Shown here: piece after piece, positions 35,552 to 44,584 of the stretch
Position numbering within the stretch: the first letter of the stretch is position 1
How the letters are laid out: each line of letters opens with the position of its first letter
Assembly: GCF_002968575.1 (NCBI RefSeq)
Contig: NZ_PVBM01000007.1
Location: forward strand, 124,001 to 188,000
Source of the DNA: Neorhizobium huautlense
GTDB taxonomy: Bacteria; Pseudomonadota; Alphaproteobacteria; Rhizobiales; Rhizobiaceae
Direction of reading: 5' to 3'
Length of the DNA: 64,000 bases
Translations under genes and position numbers: made by a program
Notes under the pieces: generated by a model
The model's input: the letters and a program-made list of their open reading frames with translations, nothing else
Told to the model about the DNA's origin: nothing
The model's database searches: none

Positions 35552-36184
35552 TCAATCTGCAGCGCCACCCTCAAGTTCCAGACGCGAGGTCAGGATCTTG
35601 TCGATGACGCCCCAGTCCTGGGCCTCGTCAGGCGCCATGAAGTGGTCGCGGTCGAGCGTCTTCTCGACCTCTTCATAGGTGCGGCCCGTGTGCTTCACAT
35701 AGACCTCGTTCAGGCGTCTTTTCATCTTCAATATGTCACGGGCATGGCGCTCGATATCCGACGCCTGGCCCTGGAAACCGCCCGAGGGTTGGTGCACCAT
35801 GATGCGGGCGTTCGGGGTTGCAAAACGCATGCCCTTTTCGCCGGCGCAAAGCAGCAGCGAGCCCATCGAAGCCGCCTGGCCGATGCAAAGTGTCGAAACG
35901 GCAGGCTTGATGAACTGCATCGTATCGTAAATCGCCATGCCGGCGGTCACGACGCCGCCGGGCGAATTGATATACAGGGCGATTTCCTTTTTTGGATTCT
36001 CGGCCTCGAGGAAAAGGAGCTGCGCGCAGACGAGCGACGCCATCTGATCTTCCACCGGACCGGTCAGGAAGATGATGCGCTCCTTGAGAAGCCGCGAAAA
36101 GATGTCGTAGGAGCGCTCACCGCGATTGGTCTGTTCGACGACCATCGGCACCAAGGCCATTGCGGTATCAACTGGATTTCTCAT
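35552..36184 (-). CDS. clpP: ATP-dependent Clp protease proteolytic subunit ClpP
   Basis: This is a 210-residue serine peptidase that forms the barrel of the Clp protease. The catalytic triad is visible: S106 (GQAASMGSL), H131 (MVHQPSGG) and D180 (LDRDHF). The N-terminal stretch includes the short propeptide-like leader typical of the family. Start ATG 36184 has AAGGA five bases upstream. A candidate sigma-32 promoter lies 80-110 bp upstream. It is separated from clpX by 280 bp without a convincing terminator, so partial co-transcription is possible. Confidence 0.97.
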   Translation of the reverse strand: MRNPVDTAMALVPMVVEQTNRGERSYDIFSRLLKERIIFLTGPVEDQMASLVCAQLLFLEAENPKKEIALYINSPGGVVTAGMAIYDTMQFIKPAVSTLCIGQAASMGSLLLCAGEKGMRFATPNARIMVHQPSGGFQGQASDIERHARDILKMKRRLNEVYVKHTGRTYEEVEKTLDRDHFMAPDEAQDWGVIDKILTSRLELEGGAAD

Positions 36185-36522
36185 GTCCGTCCTTTGTCAA
36201 GCTTCTCTTGATCCCGGGCCGAAGGCAGAAAGGCGCTCCGGAATCAAATGGAATGGGTCATCCCTACATAGAGTGTCAACGCCCGGTACTTCAAGACGGA
36301 GCATCCGATATCCTTAATCGCCGTAGGATGTGCGAAACTGACCGCTATCGCGATTTTCCCGAGATCGCAGCCGGCCAGAACCTGGATTTGTCAAGCCGCA
36401 CAAGTTTTTGAGGGATCAGAGTAAAGCGGGGATGAAGATCGAGAGCGTATTTAAAATCCCTGCTCGATTCCCTCGGCAGGATCCGAGCATGATCGGCAAC
36501 GTCATTTTAAAGACTTTCCGTC
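36185..36522. other. Divergent promoter region of clpP and the diguanylate cyclase
   Basis: This 338-bp region contains no convincing gene. The clpP-proximal half carries the heat-shock-like promoter at 36266-36295. The other half should hold the cyclase promoter, but no clear elements were found. Confidence 0.5.
36266..36295 (-). promoter_or_regulatory. Candidate heat-shock (sigma-32) promoter of clpP
   Basis: On the minus strand CTTGAA, a 17-bp spacer and TCTATGT match the rhizobial RpoH consensus CTTGAA-N17-CYTATNT at all but one position. The start point would be about 75 bp before the clpP start codon. Confidence 0.5.
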
Positions 36523-37812
36523 ATGCTGGCCGTGCCCGAAGCTGGGGCGTGGGGGTTTGTTGTGGATATTTTGACGGGCCTGGTGATTTGGGCTGCGGAG
36601 GCGATGACGCTTGCTGTGCTTCTCTGGTCACGCTGGTTCTATGAGCGAGAACGCTTTTACCTGAGTTGGGGTGGCGGTTTTGCGCTCCATGGGCTGGGTG
36701 TGACGCTGCTGGCCCTGCGCGGCTATATCCCCGACTTCGTATCGATCGAGATCGCCAATACTGTCGTCTTCACGGGCGTCGGCTTTTGGATCGCCGGTTT
36801 TCTGCAGTTCGATGGCAAATCAGTCGGAGGATTTGTCGCCATTCCGGCACTCATCTGGATCGCTGGCATGTTTCTCGACCCGGTGCGCGAGAGCTTCCCT
36901 AACCGCGTCGTCCTCTACAACGGCGCGGCCATAGTCGGCTATGCGATCCTGATCGGCATACTTGTGCGAAACAACGGCCCCTCCCGCTCGACCCGCCGCT
37001 TCCTGGCGTTCTTGATCGGCATCCAGCTTCTCGCAAACGGGATCAGCGCCGTATTGGCGATCATGCGTCCCCCGGTGTCCTTCGCGTCCGCCCCGAATGC
37101 CGCGCTCCTCTTTTTTCCCGCCGCCTTCTGCTTCATCGCCTTCGTCGCCGGCACTGCAAGGCTGCTGACGGAACGCTCGGAGGAAAAGCTGAAGGCATTG
37201 GCGCTCACCGACCCGCTGACGGGCGCGCTCAACCGGCGCGGCCTGATCGACGAATTCCACGGGCTCTGCGGCGTTCAGAGGAGTGACAGGCCACTGATCG
37301 CCATGCTGCAGTTCGATCTTGACTGCTTCAAACAGATAAACGACCGCTGCGGCCATCAGGCGGGCGACGCCGTTTTGGTCGCTTTCTCGATGGTCGGCCA
37401 GACGTCGCTGCGAGGCCGCGGTTCGTTCGGCCGGATGGGCGGCGAGGAATTCGCGTCCATCCTGCGGGTGGGCGATATGGTGGAGGCAGCCAGCATCGCG
37501 GAAGCAATCCGGCTCACGCTAAAGCGACAGACGATCAACGCCGGCGACCACCAGATCAAGGTCACGGTGAGTGTCGGGATCGCCCTTGCAGTGGCCGACA
37601 ATGCCGATCTCGATCTCCTGTTCACCGCGGCCGACCGGGCTCTCTATACCGCAAAGGAGTGCGGCCGCGACCGCACCGCGATCGATACCGGCATAGAAGC
37701 CTTCATCGTTCCCGCCGTCGATCGGCAGGGCGAAGTCGAATCCCCGACCGACCTGCGCGCCGACCGCCAAGTGGTAGCGCTCAAACAACTGGCCGCCCTC
37801 GGCCAGCGCTGA
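36523..37812 (+). CDS. Membrane-bound diguanylate cyclase (GGDEF domain)
   Basis: This is a 429-residue protein that should make cyclic-di-GMP. Residues about 10-205 contain six or so hydrophobic helices forming a membrane sensor of unknown ligand. The GGDEF domain (about 225-390) has the active-site GGEEF at 306-310 and the metal/substrate segment FDLDCFKQIND. The inhibitory RxxD site expected just before GGEEF is absent (RGRG instead), so product inhibition may be weak. The start is uncertain: ATG 36523 lacks a ribosome site, while GTG 36562 follows GGGG and would give a MDILTG-type N-terminus. It is a single-gene unit divergent from clpP. Confidence 0.88.
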   Translation: MLAVPEAGAWGFVVDILTGLVIWAAEAMTLAVLLWSRWFYERERFYLSWGGGFALHGLGVTLLALRGYIPDFVSIEIANTVVFTGVGFWIAGFLQFDGKSVGGFVAIPALIWIAGMFLDPVRESFPNRVVLYNGAAIVGYAILIGILVRNNGPSRSTRRFLAFLIGIQLLANGISAVLAIMRPPVSFASAPNAALLFFPAAFCFIAFVAGTARLLTERSEEKLKALALTDPLTGALNRRGLIDEFHGLCGVQRSDRPLIAMLQFDLDCFKQINDRCGHQAGDAVLVAFSMVGQTSLRGRGSFGRMGGEEFASILRVGDMVEAASIAEAIRLTLKRQTINAGDHQIKVTVSVGIALAVADNADLDLLFTAADRALYTAKECGRDRTAIDTGIEAFIVPAVDRQGEVESPTDLRADRQVVALKQLAALGQR

Positions 37813-37878
37813 CCTCTTGCCCTTCGCCTCCGGACGCCCACATTCCGGTGATGGGCAAAGCGTTGCGGAGGATGCATC

Positions 37879-39636
37879 ATGCGGACGGGACTTTTCAGTG
37901 GAGTTGTATTTTCCTTGGTGCTTTGGGCTGCGCCGCTGCCGGCCCAGCAAGCATCCGACACCGTGGCGCCGGAACGGGCGACGGGCTTCACCGCTGCAAA
38001 ACGCGTAGAAACAAGGGGCTTCATGGTCGCAGCGGCCAATCCGCTCGCCGCAGAGGCAGGCCGCGAGATCATCGCCAACGGCGGCAATGCGATTGATGCC
38101 ATGGTCGCCGTCCAGACGGTGCTGGGGCTCGTGGAACCGCAGAGCTCCGGCCTCGGCGGCGGCTCCTTCCTCGTCTATTACGATGCGGGATCCGCTAAGC
38201 TGACCACGTTCGACGGCCGCGAGACCGCGCCGATGGAGGCGACACCAAAACTCTTCCTCGATGCGCAGGGCCAGCCGCTGAAATTCATGGACGCCGTGGT
38301 CGGTGGGCGTTCGGTCGGCACGCCCGGCACAGTGCGCCTGCTCGAAGACGTGCACAAACGTTATGGGAAAGCGGAGTGGGCCAGTCTTTTCCGACCGGCA
38401 GAAAAGCTTGCGGCGGAGGGCTTTTCCGTTTCTCCCCGCCTTGCCTCACTCCTTGCGGCCGAAGGCGAGCGACTGAAGAAATACGACGGGCCCCGGGGTT
38501 ATTTCTACGATGCCGCCGGAGCGCCGTTAAAAGCCGGAATGACGCTGAAGAACCCGGACTATGCCGATACGCTGAAGGCGATTGCATCGGGCGGCGCCGA
38601 TGCCTTCTATAAGGGGCCAATTGCAGAGGCCATCGTGAAGACCGTTCGCGAGGCCACGGGCAATCCGGGCGTGCTGTCGCTTACCGATCTCGCCAATTAC
38701 CGGATCAAGGAACGAGAGGCCGTCTGCTTCAACTATCGCGCGCTGGATGTCTGCGGAATGGGGCCTCCCTCCTCCGGTGCGGTTGCCATCGGGCAGATGC
38801 TCGGCGTCATCGAAAATTTCGACGTAAAGGCGCTCGGGCCGCAGAATGTGGAAAGCTGGCGGATCATCGGCGATGCCCAACGCCTGGCCTTCGCTGATCG
38901 GGAGCGCTATCTCGCCGACGCCGATTTCACACCTCTGCCAATCAAGGGCCTCCTCAAGAAGGATTATCTCGGCAAGCGCGCCAACCTGCTCGACGGCGGC
39001 AAGCCGCTTGCCGCCGATGCGGTGAAGGCCGGCGAGCCGGAATGGGACCATGCCCTGCTCTTCGGCCGCGACGGGGCGATCGAACTGCCCTCCACAAGCC
39101 ATTTCGTGATCGTGGACAAGGAAGGCAATGTCGTCTCCATGACCACGACCATCGAAAGCGGCTTCGGTTCGCGGCTGATGACGAACGGCTTTCTGCTCAA
39201 TAACGAACTCACCGACTTCTCCTTCAAGACCCATGACGGCAGCCTGCCGGTCGCCAACCGCGTCGAGCCCGGCAAACGGCCTCGTTCGTCCATGTCGCCG
39301 ACGATCGTCATGAAGGAGGGCAAGCCGCTGCTCGCCATCGGCTCGCCGGGCGGCAGCCAGATCATCGGCTACGTCGCGCAAGCGCTCATTGCCTATATCG
39401 ACTGGGGCATGCCGGTGGAGCAGATCGTCGCGCAGCCGCATCTCATCAACCGGTTCGGCACCTACGACATCGAAGCCGGGACCGACGCCGAGAAGCTTGC
39501 CGAGCCGCTGAAGGCGCTTGGATACGAGGTAAAGGCCGGCGAGATGAATTCCGGCCTGCATGCGATCGAGATCACCGCAAATGGACTGGCCGGCAGTGCC
39601 GATCCTCGCCGCGAGGGAGCCGCGGTCGGCCACTAG
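37879..39636 (+). CDS. ggt: Gamma-glutamyltransferase
   Basis: This is a 585-residue periplasmic Ntn-hydrolase that cleaves the gamma-glutamyl bond of glutathione and transfers or hydrolyses it. The signal peptide is about residues 1-24 (...APLPAQQA). The precursor should cut itself before T406 in PSTSHFVIVD to give large and small subunits. The substrate-binding GSPGGSQIIG motif near 491-500 and the RPRSSMSPT region near 471 are present. ATG 37879 follows GGAGG by seven bases. The P450 gene starts 40 bp after its stop in the same direction, so the two may be co-transcribed, but no functional link is known. Confidence 0.93.
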   Translation: MRTGLFSGVVFSLVLWAAPLPAQQASDTVAPERATGFTAAKRVETRGFMVAAANPLAAEAGREIIANGGNAIDAMVAVQTVLGLVEPQSSGLGGGSFLVYYDAGSAKLTTFDGRETAPMEATPKLFLDAQGQPLKFMDAVVGGRSVGTPGTVRLLEDVHKRYGKAEWASLFRPAEKLAAEGFSVSPRLASLLAAEGERLKKYDGPRGYFYDAAGAPLKAGMTLKNPDYADTLKAIASGGADAFYKGPIAEAIVKTVREATGNPGVLSLTDLANYRIKEREAVCFNYRALDVCGMGPPSSGAVAIGQMLGVIENFDVKALGPQNVESWRIIGDAQRLAFADRERYLADADFTPLPIKGLLKKDYLGKRANLLDGGKPLAADAVKAGEPEWDHALLFGRDGAIELPSTSHFVIVDKEGNVVSMTTTIESGFGSRLMTNGFLLNNELTDFSFKTHDGSLPVANRVEPGKRPRSSMSPTIVMKEGKPLLAIGSPGGSQIIGYVAQALIAYIDWGMPVEQIVAQPHLINRFGTYDIEAGTDAEKLAEPLKALGYEVKAGEMNSGLHAIEITANGLAGSADPRREGAAVGH

Positions 39637-39675
39637 CGGCTTTCGCGGCAGAAGAGATTGCGATAGGCATCGGGC

Positions 39676-40929
39676 ATGACAGCACTGCCCGATTTCCTCC
39701 GCATCGACCTGAAAGTCCGCCGCGTCTTTCTCGACGGCCGCAACCCGGCATTTTACAGTAATCCCAACCGCGTCTATGCGGCTCTCCACGACCACTGCCC
39801 GACCTTCTATTGGATGGAGCAGAAGCAATGGTTCTTCACCGGTTACGACCACGTGAACGCGCTTCTACGTGACCGGCGATTCGGTCGCCAGATCCTACAT
39901 ATCGCCGGCCGCCAGGAGCTTGGCTTACCGGAGCCAGAGCTGCATCTGAAAAATTTCGATCTGGCCGAGCGTCATTCCCTGCTGGAGCTTGAACCGCCGG
40001 AGCACACGCGGCTGCGCACGCTCGTCAATCGCGCCTTCGTTTCCCGACACATCGAAAAGCTCCGGCCGGAAATCGCGGACCTTGCGGAGCGGCTGATCGA
40101 AGGGTTCGAGAAGGAGGGCGAGACGGAACTCCTGTCCTCCTTTGCCGACATCATTCCGGTTACCATGATCGCCCGAATGATCGGGATTCCGGACGAGATG
40201 GGGCCGCAACTTCTCAAGTGGTCGCATGCCTATGTGGGCATGTACATGTTCAAGCGCAGCCGCGAGGACGAATACGCCGCAGACCGTGCCGCTAAGGAAT
40301 TCGCCGATTACGTCAGGCGACTGATCGCCGAACGGCGCCGTCAGCCGCGAGAAGACCTTCTGACTCACATGATCCACACCGAGCACAAGGGCCAGTACCT
40401 CACCGATGACGAACTGGTATCGACGACCATCGTGCTCCTGAACGCCGGGCACGAGGCGACGGTCCACCAGATCGGCAACTCGGTTCGCGTAATCCTGGAA
40501 AGCGGGCTGCCGGCGACCGATCTCTTCCGCGACGAGACGGCAACGGAACGGACGGTCGAAGAGACGCTGCGCATCTGCGCGCCGGTGCATATCTTTCAGC
40601 GTTGGGCTTTGGAGGACGTCGAAATCGACGGCGTCACATTCAAACGTGGCGACAAGGTAAGCCTCATCCTCGCCGCCGCCAATCTCGATCCGGCAAAGTT
40701 CCCAAATCCGCTGGCCTTCAAACCAGACCGGCAGGAGGCGCCGAACCTTTCGTTCGGCGCCGGCATCCATTTCTGCATCGGCGCGCCATTGGCAAGGCTG
40801 GAGTTGAATACCGTACTGCCGATCCTCTTCCGGCGGCTGCCGGGGCTCAATATCGCCAAGCCGCCGTCGGTCAAGGATGTCTACCACTTCCACGGGTTGG
40901 AAAGACTTGATATTTCGTGGGGACCTTGA
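39676..40929 (+). CDS. Cytochrome P450
   Basis: This is a 417-residue soluble bacterial P450 monooxygenase. The heme-binding loop reads FGAGIHFCIG with ligand C367. The ExxR pair is in EETLRI (about 295-300). The I-helix motif is AGHEAT, in which the oxygen-activating position that is normally Thr holds Ala and the next residue is Thr. The substrate is unknown and no ferredoxin or reductase gene is adjacent, so electron partners must be encoded elsewhere. The ribosome site is weak. Its stop directly abuts the stop of the convergent SDR gene. Confidence 0.92.
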   Translation: MTALPDFLRIDLKVRRVFLDGRNPAFYSNPNRVYAALHDHCPTFYWMEQKQWFFTGYDHVNALLRDRRFGRQILHIAGRQELGLPEPELHLKNFDLAERHSLLELEPPEHTRLRTLVNRAFVSRHIEKLRPEIADLAERLIEGFEKEGETELLSSFADIIPVTMIARMIGIPDEMGPQLLKWSHAYVGMYMFKRSREDEYAADRAAKEFADYVRRLIAERRRQPREDLLTHMIHTEHKGQYLTDDELVSTTIVLLNAGHEATVHQIGNSVRVILESGLPATDLFRDETATERTVEETLRICAPVHIFQRWALEDVEIDGVTFKRGDKVSLILAAANLDPAKFPNPLAFKPDRQEAPNLSFGAGIHFCIGAPLARLELNTVLPILFRRLPGLNIAKPPSVKDVYHFHGLERLDISWGP

Positions 40930-41748
40930 TCAGGCCGCGGCCGTCTCCGCTCCGACCCCGTAACGAGAAGCCGGCTTGCTGAGTGACAGATGCGGTTGCA
41001 ATTCGCCTCGGGCCTTTTCAAAGCTGTCATAGAGTGTCTTGTCCGAAAGCGACGGGATGGTGACCAGTTCGCCCTGATCAAAACCGGCCAGCGCGGCATC
41101 GACCAGATCGCCGACATTCATCACCATGTTCGGATCCATGTTGTCGAACGATCCGCCGACACGATCGAATATTTCCGTCCGGGTGAGCCCCGGTAGAACC
41201 GCCTGGACACGCACACCGGTCCCCGCCAGCTCGGTGGCCAGCGATTCCGTCAGGCTCAGAACAAAGGCCTTGCTTGCCGTATAGGTGCCGCTGAAGACCT
41301 GAGGCCATAGCGCAACCACCGAGGCCGTAATGACGATGGCACCCCTGCCGCGACCGACAAATGCCTGTGCTGCGGCAACCGCAAGCCGATTTGCCGCCGT
41401 GACATTGAGATTGACCATCTGATCGAGATAGTCGAGCTCGGTCTTGAGCAGCGGGCCTTTAGGGCCGATGCCGGCATTGTTGACGAAAAGTGTGATCGAA
41501 TCGTCCCGCCGCATGCGCGTCTCGACCGCCGCGACATCCCCGCGCTGCGTCAAATCGGCGCGAAGCACGTCTGCCTTCACACCGGTCTCGCGTGACAGAC
41601 GCGCGGCGGCAGTGTTCAGACGATCTTCGTCGCGGGCAACAAGGACGAGGTCGTAGCCGCGGCGGGCCAGCCGCTCGGCATAAGTCGCGCCGATGCCGGA
41701 GGATGCGCCGGTCACCAAGGCGGTTCCGAGTTTCAAGGTTTCAGTCAT
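40930..41748 (-). CDS. Short-chain dehydrogenase/reductase
   Basis: This is a 272-residue SDR with the cofactor motif TGASSGIG (14-21), NNAG near 93 and YTASK as the catalytic motif (about 164-168). The Arg after the second beta strand (LVARDEDR) suggests NADP preference. Start ATG 41748 has GGAGA eight bases upstream. It is divergent from a MarR regulator, and a 22-bp inverted repeat lies 23 bp upstream of its start, so it is probably the regulated target. The substrate is unknown. Confidence 0.88.
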   Translation of the reverse strand: MTETLKLGTALVTGASSGIGATYAERLARRGYDLVLVARDEDRLNTAAARLSRETGVKADVLRADLTQRGDVAAVETRMRRDDSITLFVNNAGIGPKGPLLKTELDYLDQMVNLNVTAANRLAVAAAQAFVGRGRGAIVITASVVALWPQVFSGTYTASKAFVLSLTESLATELAGTGVRVQAVLPGLTRTEIFDRVGGSFDNMDPNMVMNVGDLVDAALAGFDQGELVTIPSLSDKTLYDSFEKARGELQPHLSLSKPASRYGVGAETAAA

Positions 41749-41770
41749 TTGCTCATCTCCTGATATGGAT

Positions 41771-41792
41771 TTTACTGGCATATGCCACTAAA
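41771..41792. promoter_or_regulatory. Candidate MarR operator between SDR and marR-type genes
   Basis: The 12-bp palindrome TGGCATATGCCA is extended on both sides by TTTA/TAAA arms to give a 22-bp inverted repeat with one mismatched pair. It lies in the 152-bp divergent promoter region, close to the SDR ribosome site, where a bound MarR dimer would block transcription. Confidence 0.7.
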
Positions 41793-41900
41793 TAGATGAA
41801 AACGACCAGACGGCTGTGCAAGAGGCACCAAGACTTTTTATTGGCGGTAGCAGAGGCCGGGAAAATCGGGCACTATCCGCGGCGACGAAACAGATATCCC

Positions 41901-42389
41901 ATGACGAAAAAAGATCAGCTCCAGGACGGTATCTGGCTTCACTGCAGCAACAGCGCAGTACGCCGCGCCGCCAGACAACTTGGCCAACTCTATGAAGATG
42001 CCATGGGGGATTCCGGCCTTAAGGGCACCCAATTCTCACTCATATCGCAGATCGCCCGCTCCGGCGAGCCAACTCTGAAAGGCCTCGCGGAAACCATGGT
42101 CATGGACCTTTCCGCGCTTGGACATACGCTGAAACCGCTTATCCGCGACGGGTTTGTCGAACTTGCACCCGACCAGAAGGACCGTAGGGTGAAGCGGGTG
42201 CGGCTGACGACCGCCGGCGCAGCAAAGCAGCGGGACCTAACCGCCCGTTGGCAGGTTGCCCAGGATCACTTTGACGAAGCTTTTGGCAAGGAGAGGTCCG
42301 AGGAGTTCCGGCGCAGCCTTGCCTTCATCTCCTCGCCAGAATTCGCTAAGGCTTTCAACAAAGAAGGAAATCCGCCTCCTAGACCCTGA
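41901..42389 (+). CDS. MarR family transcriptional regulator
   Basis: This is a 162-residue winged-helix regulator. The helix-turn-helix (about 60-85, GEPTLKGLAETMVMDLSALG) is followed by the wing DQKDRRVKRVRLT (about 92-104), the usual MarR DxRxKxVxLT pattern. The start at 41901 removes an unsupported 35-residue extension. It is divergent from the SDR gene and probably represses that gene and itself through the palindrome at 41771-41792, with a small phenolic or similar ligand releasing it. Its end overlaps the convergent cupin gene by 11 bp. Confidence 0.87.
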   Translation: MTKKDQLQDGIWLHCSNSAVRRAARQLGQLYEDAMGDSGLKGTQFSLISQIARSGEPTLKGLAETMVMDLSALGHTLKPLIRDGFVELAPDQKDRRVKRVRLTTAGAAKQRDLTARWQVAQDHFDEAFGKERSEEFRRSLAFISSPEFAKAFNKEGNPPPRP

Positions 42390-42723
42390 TCACATAGTCC
42401 TTGCGAGTCGTTTCAATCACTTCCCAGGTTCCGTTGAAGCCGGGTCTCAGTACCATGCTGTCGCCCGCTTTCAACTGGACGGCCTCGCCGCCATCCTCCG
42501 TCACGATCGAATGACCTGAGCGAATGTGGAAATATTCCCATTCGTCGTAAGAGATCCGCCACTTGCCGGGCGTTGCCTCCCATATGCCGGCATAGAGGCC
42601 GCCATCGGCCTCTTCGAGATTCCATGTGCGAAGGGTGGGGCTGCCGGAAATGACCCGGTCGGGCTCCGGAGCGCCCTCCTCCGCCTCGATCGCAGCAGCG
42701 TCGAAAGTCAGCCAGAATGCCAT
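42379..42723 (-). CDS. Small cupin-domain protein
   Basis: This is a 114-residue single-domain cupin (YP_DUF861 type). The barrel includes GKWRISYDEWEYFHI, a GDSMVL turn and the segment GTWEVIETTRKDYV. Its usual metal-binding histidines are sparse (only one, in YFHIRSGHS), so it may bind a ligand without catalysis. The start follows GAGG by about six bases. It begins 7 bp after the stop of the sulfhydrylase gene in the same direction, so they are probably one transcript. The role is unknown. Confidence 0.78.
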   Translation of the reverse strand: MAFWLTFDAAAIEAEEGAPEPDRVISGSPTLRTWNLEEADGGLYAGIWEATPGKWRISYDEWEYFHIRSGHSIVTEDGGEAVQLKAGDSMVLRPGFNGTWEVIETTRKDYVIRV

Positions 42724-42730
42724 TTTTTCC

Positions 42731-44014
42731 TCAGATCTTCGACAAAGCCTGTTCGAGATCGGCGATAATGTCGGCAGCATCCTCGATGCCGATCGACAGC
42801 CTCACCACGTCCGGACCGGCGCCGGCGGCGATCTGCTGTTCTTCGGTCAGTTGTCGGTGGGTCGTGGAAGCCGGGTGGATGACCAGCGAACGGGTGTCGC
42901 CGATATTGGCCAGATGGGAGAAAAGCTGCAGGCTTTCGACAAAGGTCTTGCCCGCCTCGTAGCCGCCTGTGATGCCGAAGGTGAAGACCGAACCGGCGCC
43001 TTTCGGCGAATACCGCGTCTGCAGGGTGTGGTTCGGATCGTCCTCCATACCGGCATAGCGAACCCAGGCAACCTTCGGATGCCCCTTCAGCCATTTGGCG
43101 GCGGCGACTGCATTGTCGCAATGCTTCTGCATGCGCAAAGGCAAGGTTTCGATGCCGGTCAGGATCATGAAGGCGTTGAAAGGCGAGATCGCGGGGCCGA
43201 TATCGCGCAGGCCCAGCACGCGGCAGGCGATGGCAAAGCCGATATTGCCGAACGTCTGATGCAGCACGACACCGGCATATTCCGGCCGCGGCTCCGAAAG
43301 CATCGGATAGTTGCCCGATTTCGACCAGTTGAACGTGCCTCCGTCGACGATCACGCCGCCCATGGAGTTGCCATGGCCACCCATGAACTTGGTCAGCGAA
43401 TGGACGACGATATCGGCGCCGTGTTCGAGCGGCCGGACCAGATAGGGCGTCGCCATCGTGTTGTCGACGATCAGCGGAATGCCGCGCCGCTGCGCCACCT
43501 CGGCGATTGCCGCGATATCCACGAATGTGCCGGCGGGATTGGCGAGACTCTCGATGAAGATTGCGCGGGTGCGGGCGTCGATCTGGCTGTCGAAGCTTGC
43601 CGGATCTTCCGGATCGGCCCAGCGTACATGCCAGTCGAAATTCCTGAACGCATGGCCGAACTGGTTGATTGACCCGCCGTAAAGTTTTCGCGCAGCGACG
43701 AAATTGTCGCCCGGCTGCATGATGGTGTGGAAAGTCAGCATCTGCGCCGCATGACCAGACGCGACCGCGAGCGCCGCAGTGCCCCCCTCGAGTGCCGCCA
43801 CCCGTTCCTCCAGCACCGACTGGGTCGGGTTCATGATGCGGGTATAGATATTGCCGAACTGCTGCAGGCCAAACAATGCCGCGGCGTGATCGGCATCGTT
43901 GAACACGAAAGATGTGGTCTGGTAGATGGGCGTCGCCCGCGCGCCCGTCGTCGGATCAGGCTGTGCGCCCGCGTGAACTGCCAGAGTTGAAAAGCCCGGA
44001 TTGCTTGTCGGCAT
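42731..44014 (-). CDS. metY: O-acetylhomoserine sulfhydrylase (aminocarboxypropyltransferase)
   Basis: This is a 427-residue PLP enzyme of the Cys/Met metabolism family that makes homocysteine from O-acetylhomoserine and sulfide. PLP is bound by K209 in [10 protein letters not shown]. The N-terminal [14 protein letters not shown] and the length of about 430 residues fit the MetY branch better than the shorter MetZ/MetB type. It also contains YTRIMNPT, the phosphate-binding Tyr-Arg segment. Start ATG 44014 has a purine-rich GAGGGAGAGAG ribosome site. No SAM riboswitch consensus was found in the 137-bp leader region, although an imperfect hairpin lies near 44053-44072. Confidence 0.92.
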   Translation of the reverse strand: MPTSNPGFSTLAVHAGAQPDPTTGARATPIYQTTSFVFNDADHAAALFGLQQFGNIYTRIMNPTQSVLEERVAALEGGTAALAVASGHAAQMLTFHTIMQPGDNFVAARKLYGGSINQFGHAFRNFDWHVRWADPEDPASFDSQIDARTRAIFIESLANPAGTFVDIAAIAEVAQRRGIPLIVDNTMATPYLVRPLEHGADIVVHSLTKFMGGHGNSMGGVIVDGGTFNWSKSGNYPMLSEPRPEYAGVVLHQTFGNIGFAIACRVLGLRDIGPAISPFNAFMILTGIETLPLRMQKHCDNAVAAAKWLKGHPKVAWVRYAGMEDDPNHTLQTRYSPKGAGSVFTFGITGGYEAGKTFVESLQLFSHLANIGDTRSLVIHPASTTHRQLTEEQQIAAGAGPDVVRLSIGIEDAADIIADLEQALSKI

Positions 44015-44150
44015 AGTCTCTCTCCCTCAATGTCTCTCGTATCTTTTCCAAGCCCTGTTGTCAGGCTTCCCAAAAACCAAACTGGTTGATCTTGGTCAAC
44101 GACTGCTGTTCTTGTGGGCCTATCCTCTCGACAATAGAGAGGAGAATACC

Positions 44151-44579
44151 ATGACCGATCAAGCCCCTATCCGCCATGAAAGCCTCGCTTCCAGAATTGC
44201 CCGCTGGTGCTCCTCGGCGTGGGACACGGTCGAGGAGGCAAAGATCCTCGCAAGCCTTGATAACGAGATGGTCGAAATGCTCGCGCGTGACAACGCACTG
44301 TCGAAGGACGAATTTGTTTCTCTGATCCGTCGCGGACCCCATGCGGCAGACGAAATGCTAACCCTCATGCGGGTTCTGAATATCGATCCGGAAGAGGTAA
44401 GGCTCCTGGAACCCCTGGAACTCCGGGAAATGCACATCAACTGCTCGAACTGCGGAGAAAAGAGCCGCTGTCGCAGGGAACTGGCCGACGGAACTGCCGC
44501 CATCGATTTCGCGAGCTTTTGCGGCAATGCCGACCATCTCAACGAGATGCGCGCCCGGCCGGAACTGTTGGCGGACTGA
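44151..44579 (+). CDS. DUF6455-type cysteine-containing protein
   Basis: This is a 142-residue cytoplasmic protein of unknown function found in alphaproteobacteria. The C-terminal half carries four conserved cysteines in CSNCGEKSRC and a later FCGN, which could bind a metal or iron-sulfur cluster. The N-terminal half is helical and charged. The start at 44151 has AGGAG six bases upstream; the open frame to 44001 runs through the metY promoter region and is rejected. It diverges from metY and converges with the CoA-binding gene 5 bp away. Confidence 0.75.
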   Translation: MTDQAPIRHESLASRIARWCSSAWDTVEEAKILASLDNEMVEMLARDNALSKDEFVSLIRRGPHAADEMLTLMRVLNIDPEEVRLLEPLELREMHINCSNCGEKSRCRRELADGTAAIDFASFCGNADHLNEMRARPELLAD

Positions 44580-44584
44580 TACCG

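Noticed and set aside
44015-44150. SAM-II-type riboswitch before the metY gene
   Set aside because: Such riboswitches are common before methionine genes in alphaproteobacteria, but the conserved GCTAAA and pseudoknot segments could not be found in this leader.
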